Notes under the pieces: generated by a model
Database searches by the model: none
Seen by the model: the letters and a program-made list of their open reading frames with translations, nothing else
What the model was told of the DNA's origin: nothing
Shown: one piece after another, positions 6,695 to 15,860 of the stretch
Layout: every line of letters begins with the position of its first letter
How positions within the stretch are numbered: position 1 is the stretch's first letter
Assembly (NCBI RefSeq): GCF_017352195.1
Contig: NZ_CP071445.1
Location: 3,069,931-3,133,930 of the forward strand
DNA: 64,000 nt
Source of the DNA: Sedimentibacter sp. zth1
GTDB taxonomy: Bacteria; Bacillota; Clostridia; Tissierellales; Sedimentibacteraceae
Direction: 5' to 3'
Translations under genes and position numbers: made by a program

Positions 6695-9313
6695 ATGAAA
6701 AAAATAGCTTCATTTTATATTGTTGTTAGTATAATTATAGAAATATTTAGTAAAAACATTTCATGTGCCTCGGTTGATAATAAAGAAATACAAGAATATG
6801 TTGTTGCAGTTATAGATACTGGAGTTGACTATAATCATGAAGATTTAAAAAATAATATGTGGCAAAACAATACTACACTAGATGGTATTCACGGATATGA
6901 TTTCATGAATGATGATGATGATCCATATGACGATCTTGGGCACGGAACTCACTGTGCTTCATTGATACTTAGCGAAGCTGAAAAATATGGATTGAAGCAA
7001 AAAGTCAAGATTATGGCTCTAAAATACATGGATGAATCTGGTGGTGGTATGTTTAAAAATGCAATAGATGCATATAGGTATGTGATAGCTGCAAAAAAAC
7101 AAGGAGTAAATATCGTAGCTATAAGTAATTCTTGGGGTGGAACAGATAATCCAGTAGAGCTTGAAAATATAATTATTGAAGCTGGTAAAATGGGTATATT
7201 ATCTATTTCTTCAGCTGGCAATACAGCTCAAAATTTGGACGTTGAAAAAAGTTTTCCAGCTGGATATCAATTGCCTTATAATATTGTAGTTTCTGCTTCA
7301 ACGGAGGAAAATATGTTAGCTACTTTCTCAAATTATGGCAAATTAACGTCTCATGTAGCAACACTAGGAACAAATAGGATAGCAGCATACAATCAAGATG
7401 CTTATATACCCAGTTTTGCAAATAGTAATTATAAGTATTTTGATTTTGAAAATAAAGAGTTGCCAAATTGGGGCAATAATATCAGAATTTCAGAGGAAGA
7501 AGCATTTGAAGATAAAAACTCACTTAGGTGGGATATAAAAATTACTCCAACAGATGAATTTTATATAGAGAAACTTGAAGAAAGTTCGTATACTAACATG
7601 TTAACTATAGATTTAGAAAAAAAAGTAGACAATACTTATTTTGGGATGAGTTACAAGGTGAAATCTAAGCCTGATAATCTTATGGCATGTTATGTTCTAA
7701 TGTATGATAACGATATATGGACTACAGCTGGTTCTTTTATGTTAGAAAATATCAATTTTTGGAACAATAGATATTTTAAGTTAAAAGATGGAGTTACTAA
7801 GATTCAAATTATATGTACGGGTGTATTAGACGAGGCTAGTATGTATATTGATAATTTAGGAATAGGAGAAACATCAGGCAAATATATTAGACTTAATGGA
7901 ACACCACAGGCTGTTACGAGCGTAGTTGCTGAAACATTATATTTAAGAGAATTATTTCCAGATGAACCTATTGAAAAAATACGAGCAAGGGTTATTGGTG
8001 GAGTAAATAAAAATTTCAAAAATATAGTTGTATCAGATGGAGTTATTGATATTAATAAAGCAAAGACCAATCCTTATCCTGTGATAGATTATATAAGACG
8101 AAAGGATGGAAAAATTGAAATTTCAGGTTTCTTTTTTGGAAATAGCAGTGGAAGTATAACTATAGCTTCAAATATGACAGAAATTAATTCTTGGAGTGAA
8201 AATAAAATAATTATTATGGATAAACACTATGAAGACGGTTTTATCAATATAAATATAAAAACTAAAAATGGTCTTGAATCTGAACAAAAAATGATAATTA
8301 TAAGTGAAAATGTCAATTGGTTAGAAAAAGCACCATTACCCATAGGATTAAAAGATGCAGTTTCTGTAGAACTAGGTGGTATGATTTATGTTATGGGTGG
8401 TGCTGATTATGAAGATAAGCCATCGTTAGGAGTTTATAGATATGATCCATCAAAGGATAAATGGAAAACAATGAGTAGTTTACCTAGTCAAGAATTTAAT
8501 GGTTGTTATTCATATGGTATGAGTGTTGCAACGTTTGATGATAGTATTCTTTTGGTCGTTATGGATAATATGCATGATAAAAATATTTTCTTGAATTACT
8601 CAGTAGAAAACAATTCTTGGAGTGAAATGTTATTTGATGATACGCCTGAGCCTAGAGCTTTTATGACTATTTCATCGTACAATGATACAATTTATTTTAT
8701 AGGTGGTATTCCAAAAGCTAAGTATTATGGAAGAAACGATTTAGCAGTTAATATATGGTCTTTATCGGAGGATAGAAGTACATGGAATGTAAGTGGAAAA
8801 TTAGGTACACCTATTTATGGAGCTATAGCTGCACAAGTAGAAGATAAATTAGTTATTTTAGGTGGTAGAATTGGAGATATTGATTATTCTGATAAAGTGT
8901 ATATTTTTGATGGTTTAAACATTTATGACGGTAGTAAATTGCCTATCATTGGACTTCATAATGAAAATTGTGTTTTTAGCGGTGGAGAAAAAATGTATAT
9001 TTTAACCGAAGGCGATATAGTTGATATAAACGGCCTAAGCTATGATGTTGATAAAGATGAATGGATGCAATATAGTGATAGAGTTTGCTGTGGTATAAGG
9101 AGAGGTATATTTGGAACTTTACTGGACAATGAATTTTATGTTATGGGTGGAGAACTTGATTATAGAATATTAGATAAAGTTAATGTTATAAATATTAGTG
9201 ATTTAAGTGAAAAAAAATCTAGAACAGTAAGTATATTAATAATTATTGTTTCTAGTATATTACTTATTATATTGATAATATACATTATAAAAATCAAAAA
9301 AAGATTCAAATAA
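6695..9313 (+). CDS. Subtilase-kelch surface protein lacking the catalytic Ser
   Basis: An 872-residue secreted, membrane-anchored protein. Signal peptide about 1-25; S8 subtilase domain about 34-430; an IPT/TIG-like beta domain about 455-545; kelch-type beta-propeller repeats about 546-845 (repeated YVMGG, YFIGG, VILGG); one C-terminal membrane helix about 846-866 and a basic tail. Catalytic Asp41 (VIDTGVD), His83 (GHGTH) and the oxyanion Asn176 (SSAGN) are present. The Ser motif GTSMA reads GTPQA, with Pro404 in place of Ser. A jelly-roll-like insertion of about 170 residues lies just before that motif. It may be a binding protein rather than a protease. Start ATG has AGGAG at good spacing. 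Confidence 0.85.
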   Translation: MKKIASFYIVVSIIIEIFSKNISCASVDNKEIQEYVVAVIDTGVDYNHEDLKNNMWQNNTTLDGIHGYDFMNDDDDPYDDLGHGTHCASLILSEAEKYGLKQKVKIMALKYMDESGGGMFKNAIDAYRYVIAAKKQGVNIVAISNSWGGTDNPVELENIIIEAGKMGILSISSAGNTAQNLDVEKSFPAGYQLPYNIVVSASTEENMLATFSNYGKLTSHVATLGTNRIAAYNQDAYIPSFANSNYKYFDFENKELPNWGNNIRISEEEAFEDKNSLRWDIKITPTDEFYIEKLEESSYTNMLTIDLEKKVDNTYFGMSYKVKSKPDNLMACYVLMYDNDIWTTAGSFMLENINFWNNRYFKLKDGVTKIQIICTGVLDEASMYIDNLGIGETSGKYIRLNGTPQAVTSVVAETLYLRELFPDEPIEKIRARVIGGVNKNFKNIVVSDGVIDINKAKTNPYPVIDYIRRKDGKIEISGFFFGNSSGSITIASNMTEINSWSENKIIIMDKHYEDGFININIKTKNGLESEQKMIIISENVNWLEKAPLPIGLKDAVSVELGGMIYVMGGADYEDKPSLGVYRYDPSKDKWKTMSSLPSQEFNGCYSYGMSVATFDDSILLVVMDNMHDKNIFLNYSVENNSWSEMLFDDTPEPRAFMTISSYNDTIYFIGGIPKAKYYGRNDLAVNIWSLSEDRSTWNVSGKLGTPIYGAIAAQVEDKLVILGGRIGDIDYSDKVYIFDGLNIYDGSKLPIIGLHNENCVFSGGEKMYILTEGDIVDINGLSYDVDKDEWMQYSDRVCCGIRRGIFGTLLDNEFYVMGGELDYRILDKVNVINISDLSEKKSRTVSILIIIVSSILLIILIIYIIKIKKRFK

Positions 9314-9327
9314 TTAGCAAAAGTATA

Positions 9328-9365
9328 AAAGTAAATTTCTTATAGAGTTAAGAAATTTACTTTTT
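9328..9365. terminator. Bidirectional terminator
   Basis: Arms 9328-9342 and 9349-9363 pair perfectly over 15 bases, with T-rich sequence on the plus side and A-rich on the other, serving the convergent genes on both sides. Confidence 0.85.
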
Positions 9366-9368
9366 ATA

Positions 9369-10448
9369 TTATTTTGATTTTTTACCGAATAAACTATATT
9401 CAAACTTTACTTTTCTATAATAATCTTTTTCAATAAAATCAGTAGGTCTAACATGCTTGCTTTCCATATCAAAATAATTAAGACCGCTTATTTCTAACAT
9501 TTTATATACAAATTGTGAACAGAACATGATATTTGGTTTATATGATTGTTTCAACAACAGCCCTAAAATATTATAAGCACTACCTTCTGTATTTATTTCG
9601 TTTATTTTATTAAGAATAATCTTTTTTTGTTCTTTGGTTGCATCAATACTATATATCAATATTGAAGAATCATCTTTTTTTATAAAGTGTTCAACTAATT
9701 CATAGTTTAATCCAGGTGGATAAACACGCTCTCCGCCATTATAGCTAACAATGGTTTCTAGATCCTTATCAAATGCGATAGAGGAATGGTTAAAGCTTTT
9801 TCTCGTAAACACAGAAATGAATTCACTAGCAGCGCTACCTGTTCTAGATATAATAATATATAAATGAGGGTCATCAAGTGCTTTAGAAGCAGCATCAAAA
9901 TATTCATCTGTCAAATTACCATTGCTAATATATTTAAATGAGCTATGTCTTGGTAAGTCTGTCACAATATCTTTGAAATTGCTGATAGATAATTTGTCAC
10001 TAATTCCACGTATACTATTAATTGAGCTTGCTATTCTGTCTTTATATTGTCTTAGTTCATTAAAGCTAACAGTAGAAAGCTCGCCAAGTGATGGCAGATT
10101 AAAATAAATGTATTTCTTTACAGTCAATATTTTTTCTATGATGAATGGTAAAATAATAGCAACAGTACATAGAAGTTTATTTAGATAATAAAAATATACT
10201 TTGCTATCTAATATTAGATTTTGACGCACATAAACTAGCTCTGCAATACATAAAAGTAAATAGTTTAACAATATATACAATTTAGAAAAAACACTAGTTT
10301 TAATTCTTAAAGTTCTAATAACCATAAAAGCGAATATTAGGACAAATGTTATATAAAACATTTCATTGCTAGCAGTTAAGAATATCAAAACTAAACCGCT
10401 TATTATCAGTATTTTTAAGTATTTTTTATAATAAATTAAATCTTCCAT
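9369..10448 (-). CDS. Membrane protein with YiiX-like papain-fold domain
   Basis: I start at ATG 10448 (MEDLIYYKKYLKIL) because AAGGA lies 10 bases before it; the open frame extends 13 codons further. Product about 359 residues. Four or so hydrophobic segments occupy about residues 10-120. The C-terminal half carries the circularly permuted NlpC/P60 (YiiX/DUF830-like) pattern: ISRTGSAASEFI, the His in FNHSSIAFD, and later the Cys in MFCSQFVYKML. The fold is found in cysteine peptidases and lipid-modifying enzymes; the substrate here is unknown. A smaller relative without the membrane part is at 24153-24728. Confidence 0.75.
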   Translation of the reverse strand: MEDLIYYKKYLKILIISGLVLIFLTASNEMFYITFVLIFAFMVIRTLRIKTSVFSKLYILLNYLLLCIAELVYVRQNLILDSKVYFYYLNKLLCTVAIILPFIIEKILTVKKYIYFNLPSLGELSTVSFNELRQYKDRIASSINSIRGISDKLSISNFKDIVTDLPRHSSFKYISNGNLTDEYFDAASKALDDPHLYIIISRTGSAASEFISVFTRKSFNHSSIAFDKDLETIVSYNGGERVYPPGLNYELVEHFIKKDDSSILIYSIDATKEQKKIILNKINEINTEGSAYNILGLLLKQSYKPNIMFCSQFVYKMLEISGLNYFDMESKHVRPTDFIEKDYYRKVKFEYSLFGKKSK

Positions 10449-10768
10449 GTAAATAAAATCCTTTTTGTATTTTAATGATAATTTCAAATTGTAATAATAA
10501 TATATTAAAAATCTCTTAATATTTTAACAAATTTTTTAGAAAATGTGATAATTCAAATACATATAAATTAGAAAATTGTGTAACAATAATTATTATAACA
10601 CAATTTTGATAAAATGTAGAAATAATGTATTAATTAAAAAATAATTGTAGAATAATTAACTTTGTGTTATATAATGTATTTAGTTATTACAATAATGTAA
10701 ATGACATAATATATAATATATTAACATTTGTTTAGCTATAAGTAAACAATTTATAAGTGGGGGTTTTT
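10449..10768. other. Divergent intergenic region with inverted repeat
   Basis: This AT-rich gap separates the papain-fold gene (minus) from the Fur-type regulator (plus). It holds an inverted repeat, AAAATTGTGT at 10572-10581 and ACACAATTTT at 10598-10607, separated by 16 bases, which could be an operator or hairpin. TATAAT-like boxes are frequent and not decisive. No short gene with a ribosome site was found. Confidence 0.5.
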
Positions 10769-11197
10769 ATGAGAAGTAATAGTTATAATACAAAGTCTAA
10801 AAAGATAATTTTGCAATATTTAAAAAGTAATACAGAAAACACAGTAACAGTTGATGATATAAAAGAATATTTAGATTCAGTAGAAAATTCAGTAAATGTT
10901 ACGACTATATATAGATATTTAAACAAATTATTTAAAGAGCATTACATTATGAAATATACTGGTGATTTGGGTAAAAAAGCCACTTACAGATATGTAGGTA
11001 CGGATTCAGCTTGCCATGAGCATTTACATTTACAATGTAGTGAGTGCGGTAAAATAATTCATTTGAATTGTGAATATATGGATAAAATGATTCAGCATAT
11101 TTCAAATAATCATGATTTTAAAATAAAATTTGAAAACACAATTCTTTTTGGTAAATGCAAACAATGTGAACTTAGAGAAAAAAGAAAAAATGTCTAA
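10769..11197 (+). CDS. Fur family metal regulator, probably Zur
   Basis: A 142-residue Fur-family repressor. I start at ATG 10769, six bases behind GTGGGGG. The N-terminal winged helix contains VTVDDIKEYL and NVTTIYRYLNKLFKEH, the recognition part. The dimer domain contains HEHLHLQCSECGKIIHL (regulatory His and first Cys pair) and GKCKQCELR (second Cys pair of the structural zinc site). The gene next door encodes a ZnuACB importer on the same strand, so zinc-dependent repression (Zur) is the best reading; PerR or Mn sensing cannot be excluded. Confidence 0.87.
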   Translation: MRSNSYNTKSKKIILQYLKSNTENTVTVDDIKEYLDSVENSVNVTTIYRYLNKLFKEHYIMKYTGDLGKKATYRYVGTDSACHEHLHLQCSECGKIIHLNCEYMDKMIQHISNNHDFKIKFENTILFGKCKQCELREKRKNV

Positions 11198-11251
11198 GTA
11201 ATATTCTTGAAATTTTAAATATATATTTACAAACAGAGTAAATAGTGCTAA

Positions 11252-11284
11252 AATCTAATTTGCAAGTAAGTTGCAAATTAGATT
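11252..11284. promoter_or_regulatory. Perfect palindrome upstream of znuA
   Basis: A 14-base arm (11252-11265) is repeated inverted at 11271-11284 with a 5-base spacer (GTAAG). It lies between the Fur-type regulator and znuA. The lack of a T-run argues against a plain terminator, so it is a candidate operator for the regulator, or both operator and hairpin. Confidence 0.55.
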
Positions 11285-11323
11285 ATTTATTATAAATATG
11301 GTTATGAAAAGAAAGAGGAAAGA

Positions 11324-12202
11324 ATGAAACAAATAAAGATTTTGTTAATAGACATAATGCTTTTTTTAAGTTTTATAGTTATTACTGGTTGTAGTAATAC
11401 TTCAAGTTATACAGAAAATGAAAATATTGAAAATAAGATTACAGTTGCAGTATCATTAGTACCTGAAAAAACATTTGTAGAGAAAATTTGTAAGGATAAG
11501 GTAAATATAATTACCATAATACCGCCAGGTGCAAGTCCTGAAAACTATGAACCAACACCACAGCAAAAAGCTGAATTTGAAGATGCAACAATTTATTTTA
11601 CTATAGGTGTTCAAACTGAAAGTAACAATATATTGTCAAATGTATCTGATAAAACGCGAGTGATATCGCTAGAAGATAAAGTTTCTAATGTATATAACGA
11701 TTTGAAAATCGGTGAAGAAAGAGACCCACATATATGGATGTCTCCCAAAAGAGCTATAGTTATGGTTAATGCAATAGCTGAAGAAATAGGTAAAATAGAT
11801 AGTAAAAATAAATCATTTTATGATGAAAATGCATTAAAATATATACAAGAGTTAGAGAAACTTGATAAAAATATTTCTGAAACATTAAAAAATATAAAGA
11901 ATAGAAAATTTATAGTTTTTCACCCAGCATTTAATTATTTAGCTGATGACTATAATATGGATATGTACAGCTTAGAAGAAGAAGGTAAAGAGGCAACTCC
12001 CCAGCATCTTCAAAAGATGATTGATTTTGCAAAAAAGGAAAACATAAAAGTGATATTTTATCAAGCTGAAATAGATAGTAGTCAATCTGAAGCATTTGCC
12101 GAAGAAATCAATGGTAAAACAATGATGCTAGAGCCACTATCACCAAATTATATTGAAAATTTAGAAAGCATGGCGAATACCATGGCAGAGGCAATGAAAT
12201 AA
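11324..12202 (+). CDS. znuA: Zn/Mn ABC importer, substrate-binding lipoprotein
   Basis: A 292-residue cluster A-I (ZnuA/TroA) binding protein. Lipobox ITGC with Cys23. Family motifs: VAVSLVPEKTFVEKI, PPGASPENYEPTPQQ, DPHIWMSP, FHPAFNYLADDY and the final IKVIFYQAEIDSSQSEAFAEE. Metal-ligand His residues are present in DPHIW and FHPAF. The first ligand position, usually His in SPHxYEP, is Glu73 here. The gene overlaps znuC by one base. It delivers zinc or manganese to the permease ZnuB. Regulation by the adjacent Fur-family protein is likely. Confidence 0.9.
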   Translation: MKQIKILLIDIMLFLSFIVITGCSNTSSYTENENIENKITVAVSLVPEKTFVEKICKDKVNIITIIPPGASPENYEPTPQQKAEFEDATIYFTIGVQTESNNILSNVSDKTRVISLEDKVSNVYNDLKIGEERDPHIWMSPKRAIVMVNAIAEEIGKIDSKNKSFYDENALKYIQELEKLDKNISETLKNIKNRKFIVFHPAFNYLADDYNMDMYSLEEEGKEATPQHLQKMIDFAKKENIKVIFYQAEIDSSQSEAFAEEINGKTMMLEPLSPNYIENLESMANTMAEAMK

Positions 12203-12987
12203 TGAGAAATGCTATAAAAGTAGAAAATTTGTATGTTGATTATGGAAAAACACAAGCTTTAACAGGAGTTTGCTTAGAAGTACTAGAAGGTGAATTCTTA
12301 GGTGTAATGGGTCCTAATGGCGGTGGAAAGTCTACATTATTAAAGTCAATATTAGGCTTAATTCCAATATCCTCAGGTAATATTTCAATTTATGGCAAAC
12401 AAAATAATGGAAATAGGAATATGATTGGTTATGTACCACAGTTCTCAGCAATAGATAAAAAATTTCCTATTACTGTCGTGGAAGTGGTTATGTCTGGCAT
12501 GATTAAGGGTGGATTACATCCATTTTACAGATATAAAAAAAGTCAAAAAGATACGGCTTTGGACAAATTGAAAACAGTTGGTATAGAAAAACTTTATAAC
12601 CGCCAAATATCACAACTTTCAGGTGGAGAATTTCAACGTATGTTGATAGCAAGAGCTTTAGCTGTTGAACCAAAGATTTTATTGTTAGATGAACCAACGG
12701 CTAGTGTAGACCCAAGTTCAAGAGAAAAAATTTACAACCTATTAGAGAAATTAAACGAAAATATAACTATAGTTTTGGTTACTCATGATTTACTAGCTAT
12801 ATCTTCTAAAATCAAGAGAATAGCATGCATTAACAAAGGAATTGTATATCACGGTGAACCGAAATTAACACAAAATGTTGTCAATAAACTTTATGGTTGT
12901 CCTGTTGATTTGATAGCCCATGGCGTTCCTCATAGAGTTCTTGAATCTCACGAAGGAGAAATGAACAATGATAGATGCAATCTTTAA
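12202..12987 (+). CDS. znuC: Zn/Mn ABC importer, ATPase
   Basis: A 261-residue ATPase: Walker A GPNGGGKST, Q-loop YVPQFSAIDKKFPITVVEVV (a form typical of ZnuC/MntB), signature LSGGEFQR, Walker B LLLDEP followed by TASVDP, and the H-loop VTHD. The start overlaps the znuA stop (TAATG) and the end overlaps znuB by 20 bases, a tight operon. Confidence 0.93.
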   Translation: MRNAIKVENLYVDYGKTQALTGVCLEVLEGEFLGVMGPNGGGKSTLLKSILGLIPISSGNISIYGKQNNGNRNMIGYVPQFSAIDKKFPITVVEVVMSGMIKGGLHPFYRYKKSQKDTALDKLKTVGIEKLYNRQISQLSGGEFQRMLIARALAVEPKILLLDEPTASVDPSSREKIYNLLEKLNENITIVLVTHDLLAISSKIKRIACINKGIVYHGEPKLTQNVVNKLYGCPVDLIAHGVPHRVLESHEGEMNNDRCNL

Positions 12988-13789
12988 ATATCAGTTTCTA
13001 CAAAATGCAGTTATAGCTTCTCTATTGGTAAGTATAGTATGCGGAATGATAGGTGTTATAATAGTTGAAAAAAAACTTGTAATGATGAGTGGAGGTATTG
13101 CTCATACAGCATATGGTGGGGTAGGATTAGGATATTTACTAGGATTTGAACCGATAATTGGTGCTATTGGATTTTCGGTATTAGCAGCGTTTGGAATAGG
13201 GTTTGTTAATAGAAAAGGTGGTTCAGCTTCAGATGTTATTATAGCAATGTTTTGGTCCTTAGGCATGGCACTTGGTATAATTTTTATTGGTTTAGTGAAA
13301 GGTTATCCACCAAATATGAACTCATATTTATTTGGAAACATACTTTCAGTTACAAAATTAGATTTGAAATTGATGATAAGTATGACAATTATTGTTTCTA
13401 CACTGATTTTAGTGTTTTATAATGATTGGAAGGCATATTTGTTTGATGAAGAATTTGCAACAATTATAGGAATAAAAACTACCTTTTTGGAGTATCTATT
13501 GCTTGTCTTAGTGGCTCTAACAGTTGTGGTCTTAATAAGAGTAGCAGGAATAATACTTGTCATTGCACTTTTAACAGCTCCGGCAGCTGTTGCAGGACTA
13601 TTATCGAACAATTTCAAAAATAGAATGATATATGCAATACTTATAGGCATATTGGTATGTTTTATAGGATTATGGATATCGTACTTGAATAACATAGCAT
13701 CTGGTGCAACTATAATAATAGTGTTGGTAAGTATGTATACAGTTACTTATATTATAAAAACATTAGTCGATAAAATAAAAAAAGTTTAA
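12968..13789 (+). CDS. znuB: Zn/Mn ABC importer, permease
   Basis: A 273-residue ABC-3 family permease with about eight helices. The N-terminus reads FLQNAVIASLLVSIVCGMIG, followed by MMSGGIAHTAYGGVGLGYLL, the conserved stretch of ZnuB/MntC; the C-terminal half contains AGIILVIALLTAPAAVA. ATG at 12968 follows AAGGAG inside the end of znuC, so translation is coupled. Together with the two preceding genes it forms a complete metal importer. Confidence 0.92.
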   Translation: MIDAIFKYQFLQNAVIASLLVSIVCGMIGVIIVEKKLVMMSGGIAHTAYGGVGLGYLLGFEPIIGAIGFSVLAAFGIGFVNRKGGSASDVIIAMFWSLGMALGIIFIGLVKGYPPNMNSYLFGNILSVTKLDLKLMISMTIIVSTLILVFYNDWKAYLFDEEFATIIGIKTTFLEYLLLVLVALTVVVLIRVAGIILVIALLTAPAAVAGLLSNNFKNRMIYAILIGILVCFIGLWISYLNNIASGATIIIVLVSMYTVTYIIKTLVDKIKKV

Positions 13790-13803
13790 AAAATTATTTC
13801 TAA

Positions 13804-13850
13804 TCAAATAAAGTATTAATAAATACTTATTTGTGCCGAATAAGTATATA
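13804..13850 (+). promoter_or_regulatory. Two overlapping hairpins after znuB
   Basis: AATACTTATT (about 13822-13831) can pair backward with 13805-13817 (one bulge) or forward with AATAAGTAT at 13839-13847. Neither has a T-run. It may be the znu terminator or a leader element for the FtsK-like gene. Confidence 0.35.
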
Positions 13851-13907
13851 TGGTATAAATCAATTAATAACTGTTATAAATATATAGTTATATTTTAGGA
13901 GGCAATA

Positions 13908-14660
13908 GTGAAAATACTAAAAGATATTGATATCATTATTGGTATTAGTGAGAAAATCGAGGGTGTAAATAATTCATTTAAGTTTAGCAATGATGGTGAT
14001 GTGCATGGACTGATATATGGAAATTCAGGTACTGGTAAAACTACTTTGATAAAATATATTATAGGAAATTTACGAAGCAAGCATACAAAAGAAGATTTAT
14101 CAATTTATGTAGCAGATGGTAAAGAGTATTTTAAAAATAATAAATTTGTTACCAGATATCAAAAAATAAATGATTTTAGAGATACTGTAATTTTTTACAG
14201 CCAGATTAAAAGAGAAGTTGAAAAAAGACTAGATAAATTTAAAAGTGTTGGAGCTGCAACATATTATGATTATAATACTGTTAAGGCAGCATTAGAACCA
14301 GAAGAAATGATGCCAAGAATATTTGTTTTTCATGATGATTTTAGCATGGAGAGTGAAAAGGTAAATGGTGAGTACATAGAGCAGGTATATGATGATTTGC
14401 AGTACATTTTGATGTTAGGTAGAACTGCTGGTATAAATATTATAATGTCACCTAGATCATTTAAAGGAATAGATGATAAATTGGAGTCTTTATTTACTCT
14501 AAGAATAGGCTTCAAAAGTTCAACGTCACTCTCAAGTAGGTTACTAAAATCAGGCATTGGTTCAAGCACAGAGTTAAAAAATGTTGGCGAATGTTATGTT
14601 AAGTCATTTGCACAAAGCCAAATACCTGTTAAATTTATAGTACCATTGTTAAAAGATTAA
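13908..14660 (+). CDS. Stand-alone FtsK/SpoIIIE-like ATPase domain
   Basis: A 250-residue protein consisting only of an FtsK/SpoIIIE-type motor domain: Walker A YGNSGTGKTTL (about residue 37), LSIYVADGKEYF, KREVEKRLDKF, Walker B PRIFVFHDDFSM, RTAGINIIMSPRSF and FTLRIGFKSSTSLSSRLL. There is no membrane part and no gamma DNA-reading domain. In the usual DEF Walker B motif the Glu is replaced by Asp (DDF), and the usual ATQRP reads MSPRS, so activity may be altered. It starts at GTG 13908 behind a perfect TAGGAGG. The gene stands alone; a role in DNA or protein translocation is only suggested by the fold. Confidence 0.8.
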   Translation: MKILKDIDIIIGISEKIEGVNNSFKFSNDGDVHGLIYGNSGTGKTTLIKYIIGNLRSKHTKEDLSIYVADGKEYFKNNKFVTRYQKINDFRDTVIFYSQIKREVEKRLDKFKSVGAATYYDYNTVKAALEPEEMMPRIFVFHDDFSMESEKVNGEYIEQVYDDLQYILMLGRTAGINIIMSPRSFKGIDDKLESLFTLRIGFKSSTSLSSRLLKSGIGSSTELKNVGECYVKSFAQSQIPVKFIVPLLKD

Positions 14661-14693
14661 TGATTTAAGTAAATATAAATAATAGAATTAAGT

Positions 14694-14731
14694 AAGCATT
14701 TGAAATTGGAAAATTTACAAGTGCTTTTTTT
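14694..14731 (+). terminator. Intrinsic terminator after FtsK-like gene
   Basis: AAGCATTTG (14694-14702) pairs with CAAGTGCTT (14718-14726) with one G-U, followed by a run of T. Confidence 0.8.
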
Positions 14732-14911
14732 GTGTTATAAATTTCTTTATTATATGTAAATGTTATAGAAAAAAATTTAAATTTAAAATAATTTTTATAA
14801 TAGATATAAATACTATAAAAAAATTGAATTGGAATTTTAAAATATGATGTGGTATTGTAATTAACTGTTGGGATTAATTTGTGCTTTGAAATTACATAAG
14901 GAGAGAAATTT

Positions 14912-15859
14912 ATGATTAAATTTATATTCAAGAGAATTATTCGGTCAATTCCAGTTATAATTCTTGTAATGGTTTTATCTTTTTTTATAATACACCTAAT
15001 GCCAGGTGATCCTATACGAACTATGTTAGGTGATAAGGCTCCTCAAGAACAAATATTATCGATGCAAAAAGAGTTGAATTTGGATAAGCCTATAATCCAA
15101 CAATTTTTCATATGGACAAATCAAATATTTCACTTTGATTTAGGTACTTCAATTTTTTGGAAAGAGCCAATCATTGATATAATATTAAAAAGAATTGAAC
15201 CAACAATGATATTAGCTTTAATTGCTATAGTTATTAGCATATTGATTGGTTTGCCAACTGGTTTGTTGGCAGCTAAAAAGCATGGCAAATTTTTTGATAA
15301 ATTCTTTTCAGTATTATCATTAATTTCAATCTCATTACCTGCTTTTTGGATTGCAATAATATTAATACAATTATTATGTGTAAAAATCAGTATTTTCCCT
15401 GTTTCAGGTTATCATAGAATTGCAGATGTAGGATTACTAACTTCACTTTATGAACTGTTACTTCCGGGAATAATTTTAGGTATTATGCATAGCGGTCAAA
15501 TAGCTCGTATGACTAGAACTACAATGCTAGATGTATTAGAACAGGATTATTTGAGAACTGCACGTGCCAAAGGAGTAAAAGAAAAACAGGTCATTAACAT
15601 TCATGCATTCATAAATGCGCTATTACCTATAGTAATGATTGTTGGTTTTAGCTTTGCAAATTTGTTAGGTGGTGCTGCTGTTATTGAACAATTGTTTAAC
15701 ATACCTGGTACTGGTAATCTTGCTATTACAGCAATACTAAGCAGAGATTATCCACTAATACAAGGGACACTGCTTTTTGTTGCAGTAATATTTATAATTA
15801 TGAATATGATTGTGGATATAATTTGCGGTCTAATAAATCCAAAGACAAGGTGTGAATAG
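14912..15859 (+). CDS. dppB: Dpp/Opp peptide ABC importer, permease 1
   Basis: A 315-residue DppB/OppB-type permease. The N-terminal FIIHLMPGDPIRTMLGDKAP and LNLDKPIIQQF are hallmarks. Six helices follow, with the coupling loop DYLRTARAKGVKEKQVINIHAFINAL and the end IEQLFNIPGTGNLAITAI. ATG has AAGGAG in front. It is the first of six genes (dppBCDF, dppA, DUF169) on the same strand without internal terminators. The ligand may be a di- or oligopeptide or nickel complex; sequence alone does not decide. Confidence 0.93.
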   Translation: MIKFIFKRIIRSIPVIILVMVLSFFIIHLMPGDPIRTMLGDKAPQEQILSMQKELNLDKPIIQQFFIWTNQIFHFDLGTSIFWKEPIIDIILKRIEPTMILALIAIVISILIGLPTGLLAAKKHGKFFDKFFSVLSLISISLPAFWIAIILIQLLCVKISIFPVSGYHRIADVGLLTSLYELLLPGIILGIMHSGQIARMTRTTMLDVLEQDYLRTARAKGVKEKQVINIHAFINALLPIVMIVGFSFANLLGGAAVIEQLFNIPGTGNLAITAILSRDYPLIQGTLLFVAVIFIIMNMIVDIICGLINPKTRCE

Positions 15860-15860
15860 T

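Noticed and set aside
10620..10740. Several TATAAT-like boxes before the Fur-type regulator
   Set aside because: The region is so AT-rich that such boxes are expected by chance and none has a good -35 partner.
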